Assembly (NCBI GenBank): GCA_009360885.1
Contig: SPEL01000003.1
Location: forward strand, 62,001-126,000
Direction: 5' to 3'
Length of the DNA stretch: 64,000 nucleotides
Source of the DNA: Sphingobium sp.
GTDB lineage: Bacteria; Pseudomonadota; Alphaproteobacteria; Sphingomonadales; Sphingomonadaceae
This document shows positions 7,931 to 15,645 of this stretch, piece after piece. A program made the position numbers and the translations under genes. Position 1 is the stretch's first letter. Every line of letters begins with the position of its first letter. Below the pieces are notes generated by a model. The model made no database searches and was not told the origin of the DNA. It saw nothing but the letters and a program-made list of their open reading frames with translations.

Positions 7931-8731
7931 ATGACATTGTTGGAACCCGTCCCCCCCGTCCGGCCTGTTGCCCCGTGGATCGGCGGAAAGCGGATATTAT
8001 CCAAGCATCTGGTGAGCCGTATAAATGCGGTGGATCATCAAACATATGCAGAGGTGTGCGTGGGTATGGGCGGCGTGTTTCTGCGCCGGACGATGCGCCC
8101 CAAATGCGAGGTCATCAACGATATCAGCGAGGATGTATCGACATTCTTTCGGGTGGTGCAGCATCATTATCTGCCTTTTGTCGATATGATCCGATGGCAG
8201 ATCAGCAGCCGGGCGAATTTTGAAAAGCTGGCGGCGCAGGATCCTTCGACATTGACGGATATGCAGCGGGCGGCGCGGTTCCTCTATCTGCAAAGGCTCG
8301 CGTTCGGTGGCAAGGTCGCGGGGCCGCGAACATTCGGGGTGGCACCGGGGCTGGGCGGGCGGTTCGACGTCAGCAAGCTTGTGCCGATGCTGGAGGATCT
8401 GCACGAGCGGATGACAGGCGTCATTATCGAGCGATTGGACTGGCGAAAGTTCATTGAGCGGTGGGACAGGCCGGGGACGCTGTTTTATGTGGATCCACCT
8501 TATTACGGTTGCGAGAAGGACTATGGGCCGGGGCTGTTCAGCCGGGATGACTTCGCCCAGATGGCCAGCGTGCTGGCGGCGTTAAAGGGCCGGTTTATCT
8601 TGAGCATCAACGATCATCCAGACGTGCGGCAGATCTTCGCCCGGTTTACAATGGAGGAGGTGCGTTGCCGCTACACCATCGGCGGGACCGCCAGCGCGAA
8701 AGACTTCGGCGAGCTGATCATCAGCAACTAA
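7931..8731 (+). CDS. DNA adenine N6-methyltransferase (D12 class)
   Basis: 266 aa. The Dam/D12 family signature is visible: the AdoMet-binding N-terminal segment PVAPWIGGKRILSKHL (residues 12-27), the YAEVCVGMGGVFLRR G-rich loop, VINDIS, and catalytic DPPY at D188-Y191 followed by a tyrosine and glycine. Ribosome site AAAGGA about 11 nt upstream of ATG 7931. It lies in the same orientation as P and Q, where P2 would have its cos site and early region. Such phage methylases usually modify the phage genome against host restriction. The target sequence cannot be read from the protein. Confidence 0.92.
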   Translation: MTLLEPVPPVRPVAPWIGGKRILSKHLVSRINAVDHQTYAEVCVGMGGVFLRRTMRPKCEVINDISEDVSTFFRVVQHHYLPFVDMIRWQISSRANFEKLAAQDPSTLTDMQRAARFLYLQRLAFGGKVAGPRTFGVAPGLGGRFDVSKLVPMLEDLHERMTGVIIERLDWRKFIERWDRPGTLFYVDPPYYGCEKDYGPGLFSRDDFAQMASVLAALKGRFILSINDHPDVRQIFARFTMEEVRCRYTIGGTASAKDFGELIISN

Positions 8732-8780
8732 GCCGCAGGCCGTTCCAAGGCCGCGAGCAACACCCTCATAGCTGCCCACA

Positions 8781-8817
8781 GAAGGCCACTGAAGCGCACC
8801 CCGTTTCGGTGGCCTTC
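8781..8817. terminator. Terminator-like hairpin after the methylase
   Basis: Nine-bp perfect stem GAAGGCCAC / GTGGCCTTC starting 49 nt after the methylase stop; additional pairing inside the loop is possible (CTGAA with TTTCG). It is followed by CCCCTTA, so no true U-tract. Confidence 0.5.
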
Positions 8818-9015
8818 CCCTTATCGGGCGACCTCACCACCCTTCACCGCCCGCCGGGCTGGCAAATTTTTGCCATTGCGCGCCAAACCCCGCGCCGCGC
8901 AATCAGCTCCCCCCCTCGCCTGCGCACTTATGGTGTCGGTTTTCTTGCAGTGCATAGGTTCTCGTGCAGCGCGGACAACCTTTGTTTGCATGATCTAAAT
9001 CCGGTAGTCTGATTT

Positions 9016-9163
9016 TTGCATATTCGTGCAGCCACACGGGTATAATTTCCGTTTTATTTTTATTGGCTTGCGCGTTTTGGACAGGGAGGGGTGTGCAGAA
9101 AACCCTATAAATCCTATAAGCCGTCTTAAACGCCTCATAAATGGCAGAAATCCGCCATTTTTT
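9016..9163 (+). ncRNA. Candidate small RNA unit (promoter-like element to terminator)
   Basis: An exact TATAAT at 9041-9046 with TTGCAT at 9016-9021 (19-nt spacer, longer than ideal) could start transcription near 9053. A hairpin AAATGGC / GCCATTT at 9139-9160 followed by a run of six T (9158-9163) would end it, giving an RNA of about 110 nt. No good reading frame lies inside. The transcript would carry the first two AACCCTATA motifs. Purely a sequence-based proposal. Confidence 0.3.
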
Positions 9164-9346
9164 GCTTTCTATAGAAGCCCTATATCAACCCTATATATTT
9201 CAGTGCAAAACCATATGTGATTGATATTATTATATATTTTTTTATAATTTATAGGGTTATTGAAACCATATGTGCTAGGGTTGGCATAGGGTTATTTATA
9301 TGGTCTGAAACCCGCAGAAATGCGACGTTATAGGGTTTATAGGGTG
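9101..9346. repeat. Inverted array of AACCCTATA motifs (iteron-like)
   Basis: Nine copies of a 8-9 bp motif lie in 246 bp. Four read as ACCCTATA on the plus strand (9101, 9112 degenerate, 9177, 9188) and five as its complement TATAGGGT (9250, 9275 degenerate, 9285, 9329, 9338). The two sets face each other across an AT-rich centre (about 9220-9249). A second motif, AAACCATATGTG, is repeated at 9208 and 9263 with an inverse ATATGGT at 9298. The layout resembles iteron origins or multi-site operators. The binding protein is unknown. Confidence 0.7.
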
Positions 9347-9514
9347 TTTTCAGAACCCCCTCCCCATCTGTTGCGGCTAGGTATTATATATATACATAAA
9401 TGACATTTTACTCTTTCGTCTTCGATCAAATCAAAATGCTGGAAACAGTGTGCCGCAAAATGTGTCATTAATGTGCCGCGCTGTGCCGGACATTTCCGCT
9501 TTGTTCCGTTTCTC

Positions 9515-9543
9515 TTGACGCCCTGTTAGGGCAGAGGTATCGG
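9515..9543 (+). promoter_or_regulatory. Promoter of the tRNA-Arg gene
   Basis: TTGACG (9515-9520), 17-nt spacer, TATCGG (9538-9543), 32 nt upstream of the tRNA. The strong CTTGACG -35 box is typical of stable-RNA promoters in alphaproteobacteria. Confidence 0.6.
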
Positions 9544-9575
9544 GAAAGACGCAGAAGTCAGCCGATTAATGCAAT

Positions 9576-9652
9576 GCACCCATAGCTCAGCAGGATAGAG
9601 CATCAGATTCCTAATCTGGGGGCCACTGGTTCGAATCCAGTTGGGTGCACCA
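9576..9652 (+). tRNA. tRNA-Arg (anticodon CCU)
   Basis: Full cloverleaf of 77 nt including an encoded CCA. Acceptor stem GCACCCA (9576-9582) pairs with TGGGTGC (9642-9648). Anticodon stem CAGA/TCTG encloses loop TTCCTAA, giving anticodon CCT and hence arginine (AGG codons). T-arm ACTGG-TTCGAAT-CCAGT is canonical. The gene is intact and has its own promoter. tRNA-Arg(CCU) is a known integration target for phages and islands. Its 3' end, where integration normally occurs, faces away from the phage genes to the left. Confidence 0.96.
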
Positions 9653-9802
9653 ATATTTGTTCGGGCCTCAATGGTGGCGCAAATATTTACCCGGCCGGCT
9701 TTCCCTCTTACAAGGTTTGGCCCTCGCATAAGATTTTACGGCCATCCTGCCATGCCAATCCAGACATATGAGGCCTTCGCCCTTCAGACGTGCCAATATT
9801 CC

Positions 9803-12043
9803 TTATGATATCGATATGTGATCGGGCTTCAGTCCCTGCATCCGCCGTGCGTGAGCTGCCTCATAGGCGGCTTCAATGGCGCGGGTGTGAGCGACGGTAT
9901 CATAAAGTGGCATGGTCAGCCTGTTCTCCGCGAGCCTTTTTCTAATAGCCGCTAATTTCTCAGGCGATTGCGCCAGTTCCAGCGCCTTCGCCTCATACTC
10001 CTCCTCGGATGTCGTAATAAGGTCGGGTAAGCCAATAGCAGTCAACAGACTGGCCCCTACACGCGCGGCGAATTGTCGCCCGGCCAATGTCAGTACCGGC
10101 AGCCCGCCCCATAATGCGTCACTGGCAGTGGTGTGGGCATTAACAGCAAAGCTATCGAGGAAAAGATCAGCATGTTTGTGTCGTGCCAAATGATCGGCAT
10201 GGGGCAATTTCTCGGCAAAGATCAGCCGGGAAGGATCAACCCCGCGTTTTTGCGCTTCCGCCCGCAAATTATCCGCCGCCCATTGGTTAGAATGGATGAG
10301 CCAGAGCACACTACCCTCTACCTGTTGCAACAATCGCATCCAGATAGAAAATTCACGCGGGCTGATTTTGTAATTCTGGTTGAAAGAACAGAAAACAAAG
10401 CCATCTTCAGGTAGCCCCAGCTCGGTCCTGTCCTGCGTACAACTGCCGATGATCCGCTGGTTATCATTGGCCTGATAGCTGCTAGGGAGCCTGATAACCT
10501 TCTCGCTATAATGCTGTTCCAGCCCCTGCGGAATGACAACAGGATCAGCAATGATGTAATCCAGAAAATCCGCCCCAATAGAACCGGGATAGCCAATATA
10601 ACCAATTTGCACCGGGGCCACTCGTTCCGCAAAAATGCGTAGCCGGGTATCACGGGTATATCCTTTAAGGTCCACCGCAATATCCAGCTCATCCTGACGG
10701 GCAAGGTCTATCAACTGAGCATCTGTAAGGTCATGAACATCTGTGAAAATATCAACCTGCCCTATGATTTTCTGACGCTCAGTGGAATCATTGGCACCGA
10801 AGAAGCTATAGGCCCGAATATCAAACCGTTGCCGATCATGCTCCCGAAACATGCCCGCCATCAGGTGTAGCGTTGCATGATCCTGCAAATCAGACGAAAA
10901 ATAGCCAATGCGAATCTTCCTGCCCGGTTCCGGGGGTGGGAAACGAACATTTTGCTTTTCGGCTAGACATATTCTCTGTGCGGCGGATTGAGATCGCACC
11001 AACTGCCGTGCTGGATCATCCTCAAAAGATAAAGCGAGAAAAGGCTGTATCGGCCTTTTTCCTTCCGCAGGGATAAGCGGGAGGGAGCGGAACTCATCAC
11101 GGCCTTCCCATTCACACATATAGCCTTGTAAAGACAGTATTTCGGCCTTTATGCTATCTTCATCCGGCCTGATTTTTAATGCTTTACGATAGGTGTCGCG
11201 TGATTTCTCAAATTCTTCATTCAATGAAAGGGCCGAAGCAAGGTTGGCATATGTATCAAAATCATCAGCCTTAACTAGATTAGCCGCTTCAAAAGCAAGT
11301 ATGGCCGCATCTATATTTTTCAAATCAAGTTGAATGGACCCCATGTTAAATAATATGTCATGGTTGCTATAATCAAGATCAAGCGCCACTTTATAATGGT
11401 ATAATGCCTGCTTATATATTTTATTATCCCGATATAAGTTTGCCAGATTATAATGGGCGACGGCATAATCCGGCTTATATTGTAAAGCGGCTTTATAATC
11501 CGCCACAGCCTCTTCCGTTCGCTTTAGCTGTCCTCGTAGATTGGCACGATTATAATAAGCATCGACATAATCAGCCTGTAAACGGATCGCCTCGCTATAG
11601 CATTGCTCTGCTTCATCGAGCTTATCTTGCTTCCTCAGCGCGATGCCGAGATTATTATGCTGCGTGGCGTCTTGTGGTTGTAGGTTGATTGCTTGCCGAA
11701 AGGCCTGTTCAGCCCCGGAAAAATCATCAAGCCCCAGATATGCTGCACCGATCAGCCCTTGAATTTCCACAGCATGTGGGGCCCTGACAAGAAGCATTTC
11801 TGCCTGCCGGATCAATTCAGCATAGCAACCCCGCCCATAGAGGGAGGCAAGGGCATTATATTCATTCTGGAACGCGGAGGTTTGCTGCCCTCCTCCGCCC
11901 AACCGGGCAAGGGCATCCGCTGCCTTGCGGTTTTTGGGATAACGCGCCAGCAGGGCTGTCAGCAAACGATGCGCTTCCTCAATATCGCCTGCTTTTTCAG
12001 CACGGCGCACCTTAAGGAAGGTAAGTTCTAACGTAGCAGACAT
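9803..12043 (-). CDS. TPR-repeat O-GlcNAc-transferase-like protein (GT41 / SPINDLY family)
   Basis: About 746 aa from the ATG at 12043 (an ATG at 12076 adds 11 residues; neither has a clear ribosome site). The first half is a superhelix of TPRs, e.g. NNLGIALRKQDKLDEAEQCY and YNRANLRGQLKRTEEAVADY. The second half is the OGT catalytic region: IRIGYFSSDLQDHATLHLM, VDLKGYTRDTR, PVQIGYIGYPGSIGADFLDY, and near the end DSFAVNAHTTASDALWGGLP with its UDP-binding loop. These enzymes transfer a sugar from UDP-GlcNAc (or similar) to Ser/Thr; bacterial copies often modify flagellin, pilin or adhesins. The gene is AT-richer than its right-hand neighbours. Target protein unknown. Confidence 0.9.
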   Translation of the reverse strand: MSATLELTFLKVRRAEKAGDIEEAHRLLTALLARYPKNRKAADALARLGGGGQQTSAFQNEYNALASLYGRGCYAELIRQAEMLLVRAPHAVEIQGLIGAAYLGLDDFSGAEQAFRQAINLQPQDATQHNNLGIALRKQDKLDEAEQCYSEAIRLQADYVDAYYNRANLRGQLKRTEEAVADYKAALQYKPDYAVAHYNLANLYRDNKIYKQALYHYKVALDLDYSNHDILFNMGSIQLDLKNIDAAILAFEAANLVKADDFDTYANLASALSLNEEFEKSRDTYRKALKIRPDEDSIKAEILSLQGYMCEWEGRDEFRSLPLIPAEGKRPIQPFLALSFEDDPARQLVRSQSAAQRICLAEKQNVRFPPPEPGRKIRIGYFSSDLQDHATLHLMAGMFREHDRQRFDIRAYSFFGANDSTERQKIIGQVDIFTDVHDLTDAQLIDLARQDELDIAVDLKGYTRDTRLRIFAERVAPVQIGYIGYPGSIGADFLDYIIADPVVIPQGLEQHYSEKVIRLPSSYQANDNQRIIGSCTQDRTELGLPEDGFVFCSFNQNYKISPREFSIWMRLLQQVEGSVLWLIHSNQWAADNLRAEAQKRGVDPSRLIFAEKLPHADHLARHKHADLFLDSFAVNAHTTASDALWGGLPVLTLAGRQFAARVGASLLTAIGLPDLITTSEEEYEAKALELAQSPEKLAAIRKRLAENRLTMPLYDTVAHTRAIEAAYEAAHARRMQGLKPDHISIS

Positions 12044-12152
12044 TGGCCAGTCCCACAGCAGCAAAAGATTGTGCATGGATTGGCAGAGAAATTATAAAAG
12101 ATGGTTAATGATTTGCGGATCAACAGAGGGGTAATTGCGCTAAAGACCCGCC

Positions 12153-12656
12153 CTAATTCCGGGAACCGGGGGGAGCGACCGGAAATAAGAGCGGGACAAC
12201 CTCCACTCCTTCTTCCAGCAAATCCCTCGCCTCCTGCGCATCAACTTCACCATGAATAGCGCGATGATCTTCCTCGCCATAATGCATGGCACGGGCCTGA
12301 TCTGCAAATTTATTGCCCACCCACTCGCTATCTTTCAGCGCTTTGGCCTGTGCTTGCGCCAGTCCCTGCATCAGTTCAGCGAGTTTTTCCTGCGGCATGT
12401 TAGCAAGAGCCGGCGGCAGAGATGGCTCAGCCTGCTGTGTCGTCATGATTTCTGATCGAACGGCAGGACGAATTTCTGGCAACTGGTTCGATTTTGCCGG
12501 AACGGCGGGGGCCATCACCGCCTTTATCACATCATGGCTATCGCAGATCGGGCAAAGCAGCAGCCCGCTCTCTTTCTGACTATCAAAATCTTCGCCAGAG
12601 CCAAACCAGCCTTCAAATATATGGCCAGATGCACATTTCAGATCAAAAACAATCAC
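12153..12656 (-). CDS. DUF1178 family protein
   Basis: 167 aa. The N-terminus MIVFDLKCASGHIFEGWFGS followed by LLLCPICDSHDVIKAVMAP is the DUF1178 signature, with Cys8 and the CPIC pair probably binding zinc. The middle is proline/alanine-rich and variable; the C-terminal part has EWVGNKFADQARAMHYGEED. Function is unknown. The start overlaps the stop of the nitrilase-like gene by 4 nt, so the two are co-translated, an arrangement common in alphaproteobacteria. Confidence 0.9.
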   Translation of the reverse strand: MIVFDLKCASGHIFEGWFGSGEDFDSQKESGLLLCPICDSHDVIKAVMAPAVPAKSNQLPEIRPAVRSEIMTTQQAEPSLPPALANMPQEKLAELMQGLAQAQAKALKDSEWVGNKFADQARAMHYGEEDHRAIHGEVDAQEARDLLEEGVEVVPLLFPVAPPGSRN

Positions 12657-13483
12657 CGGATAGTTACATCCTCATTGAAGTTCCGCCGATGATCCAGCAC
12701 CGGAATGCGCGCCCTTACAGCGTTTACCTGCGCCAGATCAATATCAACAAAGGCAACGCCCGGCACTTCGCCCATATCGAGGAGAACCTTCCCCCAAGGG
12801 TCTACCACCAGACTATGGCCATAGGTTTCCCGTCCATCTTGATGATGGCCGCATTGTGCCGGTGCAATTACATAAGCGCCAGATTCGATGGCGCGGGCCC
12901 GCAGTAGAACCTCCCAATGCGCCTTGCCGGTGGGAACCGTAAAGGCCGCAGGCATCAGCATCACGGTCGCCCCGGCATCACTAAGGCGCTGGTAAAGATG
13001 CGCAAACCGCAGATCATAACAAATAGACAGGCCGATACGCGCCCATGGCGTATCGACTGCCACCAGTTGCTCCCCAGGGCCATAAACAGCCGATTCCCGC
13101 CAGCTCTCACCCGTGGGCAGATTTACATCAAACAGGTGCAGCTTGTCATAGCGCGCCCTGATGTCGCCATTTGCATCAATGATGAAACTGCGGTTGCTCC
13201 ACCGCCCGTCGGCACGCTCATTCTTCAGGCCGAGCGACCCGATATGCACCCACAGGCCATGAAGAGCTGCGGCCTCTCTCACCGCTGCCAGCACTTCATC
13301 ATGCGCCTCGTCGCGTAATAGCATGGCGGCGCGCTGCCGGTCCCGGTCGAGATAGCCCACCATCTCCGGCGTGAAGACCATATCCGCCCCACCAGCCTTC
13401 GCCTGCGCAATAGCATCGACGACCATCGCCGCATTGGCTGAAGGATCTATTCCGCTATTGGCCTGCACTATGGCTGCGCGCAT
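12653..13483 (-). CDS. Carbon-nitrogen hydrolase (nitrilase superfamily, Nit-like)
   Basis: 276 aa from the ATG at 13483, which matches the family start MRAAIVQANSGID; a longer frame to 13513 is open. The catalytic triad of the nitrilase superfamily is present: Glu40 in FTPE, Lys114 in YDKLHLFDV, Cys155 in SICYDLRF. The closest group is the Nit1/Nit2 branch (omega-amidase or deaminated-glutathione amidase). It sits between grxC and the DUF1178 gene in a minus-strand group; the neighbourhood with glutaredoxin would suit removal of deaminated glutathione, but that is an inference. Confidence 0.9.
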   Translation of the reverse strand: MRAAIVQANSGIDPSANAAMVVDAIAQAKAGGADMVFTPEMVGYLDRDRQRAAMLLRDEAHDEVLAAVREAAALHGLWVHIGSLGLKNERADGRWSNRSFIIDANGDIRARYDKLHLFDVNLPTGESWRESAVYGPGEQLVAVDTPWARIGLSICYDLRFAHLYQRLSDAGATVMLMPAAFTVPTGKAHWEVLLRARAIESGAYVIAPAQCGHHQDGRETYGHSLVVDPWGKVLLDMGEVPGVAFVDIDLAQVNAVRARIPVLDHRRNFNEDVTIR

Positions 13484-13509
13484 AAAATCTCCTCGTTCAT
13501 CCGTTGGCG

Positions 13510-13767
13510 TCAAAGGCCGAGCAGAGCATCCAGCTTTCCTTCACCATCCAGCGCGGCCAGCTTATCCGACCCGCCAATATGCTGCCCATCGATGAAAATC
13601 TGGGGCACTGTCATCCCGCCATTGGAACGCTCCAGCATTTCATCACGCTTTGGCCCGCCCATGGTGATGTCATATTCTTCGTAGCTGACGCCTTTGCTGT
13701 CGAGCAGCGCCTTTGCCCGTGCGCAATAACCGCAATAGCCCTTGGTATAGATTTCGACCTTGCTCAT
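13510..13767 (-). CDS. grxC: Glutaredoxin 3 (GrxC family)
   Basis: 85 aa from the ATG at 13767 (MSKVEIYTKGYCGYC). The active-site motif is C12-G-Y-C15, where the classical form is CPYC. The glutathione-binding elements MTVPQIFIDG (with the cis-proline) and GGSDKLAALD are intact. It reduces disulfides and mixed glutathione disulfides in the cytosol using glutathione. Same strand as comF upstream and the nitrilase gene 26 nt downstream. The proline-to-glycine change is expected to alter redox potential but not to abolish activity. Confidence 0.92.
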   Translation of the reverse strand: MSKVEIYTKGYCGYCARAKALLDSKGVSYEEYDITMGGPKRDEMLERSNGGMTVPQIFIDGQHIGGSDKLAALDGEGKLDALLGL

Positions 13768-13824
13768 GACCCTGATGATCTCCTTTATCACTTCACCGGG
13801 AAATCGGGTGCGCGAGACTGTTTG

Positions 13825-14655
13825 TCAATCACCCATGGTGGAAGGATGCGCCTCTCTTCCTGGCAAAGCCCGCGCCCAACTGAGGAAATGAACAGACGCT
13901 GCACCGCCCGCCAGCAACATTTCGGTGCAGGCACGCGCCGTTGCCCCGCTGGTATGCACATCGTCAATCAGGATGACATTCTTCCCCCTGATCTGCTCCA
14001 CTCTTTTCGGATCAAGCGCAAAGGCCCCTTTCACCTCTTTCTGACGCTGTGCCGGGTTCATCGCCCGTAATGGTCGGGTCGATCGGACGCGCTGTAAAGT
14101 CAGTAAATCCACCGGCTGGCCGGTCATTTTTGCGAGGTGCCGAGCTATCAGCGCCGACTGGTTAAAGCCGCGCTCCCACAGCCGCCTGCGATGCAGCGGC
14201 ACAGGAATGAACAGTGCCTCCCCTTCCCTCGCCAGCAGGGCAGATATGCGGGGCAGCATCCCGCGCGCCATCAACCGGGCGAGGCCGATGCGGCGCCCAT
14301 ATTTGAAACGCATCACAATATGGCGAACTATATCATCATAAGCGAGAACCGCCCTCGCACTCTGCCATGGTGGCGGGTCAGCCATGCAGGGGGCGCATAA
14401 ATTCTCATCGCCTGCCAGCGGTTCCACCTCAAAAGGTACGCCACAGCAGGCGCAACACGGCCCGGAGAGGAAATCCAGCTTACCCCAGCAATCCGGGCAA
14501 AAACCATATTGATCGGGCATAACAATGCCGCAGGCGGGACAGCGAGGCGGTAAGGCAAATTGCAACACAGCAGTAATCGCGTCACCCGCCCCCTTGTGCA
14601 GGGCAGACAAAAAGGGTGAACAATGTGGAGAGGCATGCATAATCTGCTTGTCCAT
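13825..14655 (-). CDS. ComF family phosphoribosyltransferase-like protein
   Basis: 276 aa. N-terminal double zinc ribbon: CPACGIVMPDQYGFCPDC and CCACCGVPF ... LCAPC (residues about 38-97). The C-terminal PRTase domain has the PRPP-binding loop VILIDDVHTSGAT (about residues 225-237). ComF proteins are linked to DNA uptake and recombination in competent bacteria; no other competence gene is nearby. It is divergent from the methyltransferase at 14684, only 28 nt away. Confidence 0.9.
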   Translation of the reverse strand: MDKQIMHASPHCSPFLSALHKGAGDAITAVLQFALPPRCPACGIVMPDQYGFCPDCWGKLDFLSGPCCACCGVPFEVEPLAGDENLCAPCMADPPPWQSARAVLAYDDIVRHIVMRFKYGRRIGLARLMARGMLPRISALLAREGEALFIPVPLHRRRLWERGFNQSALIARHLAKMTGQPVDLLTLQRVRSTRPLRAMNPAQRQKEVKGAFALDPKRVEQIRGKNVILIDDVHTSGATARACTEMLLAGGAASVHFLSWARALPGREAHPSTMGD

Positions 14656-14683
14656 TTACAAGCAGAGCGGCACAAGCCCCAAA

Positions 14684-15547
14684 ATGGATATTCAGCAAGG
14701 CCCGCCCCGTATTTTTGATCCTGCCCGCCGCGCCCATGCGCGGGACCGGGCCTTTACGGCCTTTGCAGAGCATGATTTTCTATACCGCGATATGCTCGAT
14801 GGCTTGCTGGAGCGGTTGGAGGATGTGCAAAGATCGCTGGATACCGTGCTTCTCATCGGTTGCCCGGATGGCAGCGCAGCCGCCGCATTACGCGCTTTGG
14901 GTAAGCATGTAACCTGCGCCGATCCCGGCCCGTTCAATGCCGACGCCAATGATGGCATTTGCGCGCAGGAAGATGCCTTGCCCTTCGCAGAAAACAGCTT
15001 TGATCTCATCATTTGCTGCGGCACCCTTGATAGCGTGAATGATCTGCCCGGTGCGCTTATCCAGATGCGGCGGATATTGCGGCCTGATGGCTTGCTATTG
15101 GCGGCATGTGTTGCTGCGGGCAGCCTGCCTCGCCTCAAATCAGCACTGCTAAAGGCGGAGGGAGACCGCCCCATGCCCCATATCCATCCGCAAATTGATG
15201 TGCAGTCTGCGGGCGACCTTCTTTCCCGCGCGGGCTATGCCATGCCGGTGGCGGATATAGAGGGGCTGACGGTGCGCTATTCCTCCCTGCTAAGGTTGAT
15301 GCAGGATTTACGCGGCATGGGCTATGGCAATGTGATGACGTCGGACCGGCGCGGTACATTGACGCGGGACGTGGTGATGCGCGCCAGCGCAGCCTTTGCA
15401 GAGGCCGCCGACCCTGACGGCAAAACATCGGAGCATTTCACACTGCTGTACCTGAGCGGGTGGAAGCCTGATCCGTCACAACCCAAGGCCGCGCGCAGAG
15501 GCTCCGCCACGATATCGCTGGCGCAGGCATTAAAGGCGAAGGCCTGA
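14684..15547 (+). CDS. SAM-dependent methyltransferase (NDUFAF5/BioC-like)
   Basis: 287 aa from the ATG at 14684. N-terminal IFDPARRAHARDRAFTAF is characteristic of the group related to the mitochondrial complex I factor NDUFAF5 and to BioC. The AdoMet fold is read from VLLIGCPDGSAAAALRALG (motif I, about residues 52-70), CADPGPF, NSFDLIICCGTLDSVNDLPG and LRPDGLLLAACV. NDUFAF5 hydroxylates an arginine of a complex I subunit, so methyl transfer should not be assumed. Longer upstream frame overlaps comF and is unlikely. Confidence 0.85.
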   Translation: MDIQQGPPRIFDPARRAHARDRAFTAFAEHDFLYRDMLDGLLERLEDVQRSLDTVLLIGCPDGSAAAALRALGKHVTCADPGPFNADANDGICAQEDALPFAENSFDLIICCGTLDSVNDLPGALIQMRRILRPDGLLLAACVAAGSLPRLKSALLKAEGDRPMPHIHPQIDVQSAGDLLSRAGYAMPVADIEGLTVRYSSLLRLMQDLRGMGYGNVMTSDRRGTLTRDVVMRASAAFAEAADPDGKTSEHFTLLYLSGWKPDPSQPKAARRGSATISLAQALKAKA

Positions 15548-15645
15548 ATTGGGAGCGTGAATTGACGGCCTGAACAAAGTAGCTGGCCGAAAGGGTGAGA
15601 GGCAAAGGGAAGCGGTGCAGAATAAAGCAGGACGGCTACCCTATT

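Larger units (their letters stand above)
8732..9514. other. Gene-free junction between prophage block and chromosome
   Basis: No convincing coding frame was found on either strand. The first 90 nt hold a terminator-like hairpin. From about 8940 the composition turns strongly AT-rich (to about 9450) and carries an array of AACCCTATA-type repeats, an exact TATAAT box and a terminator-like hairpin. The right limit of the prophage must lie in this stretch, left of the tRNA promoter at 9515. Confidence 0.6.

Noticed and set aside
9026..9220. A 64-aa plus-strand reading frame inside the AT-rich array
   Set aside because: No ribosome site, biased residues, and it crosses the terminator-like hairpin and repeat motifs.
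9526..9729. A 67-aa minus-strand reading frame across the tRNA-Arg gene
   Set aside because: It is antisense to an intact tRNA; its peptide pattern (NWIRTSGPQIRN) is a known artefact of reading tRNA genes on the wrong strand.
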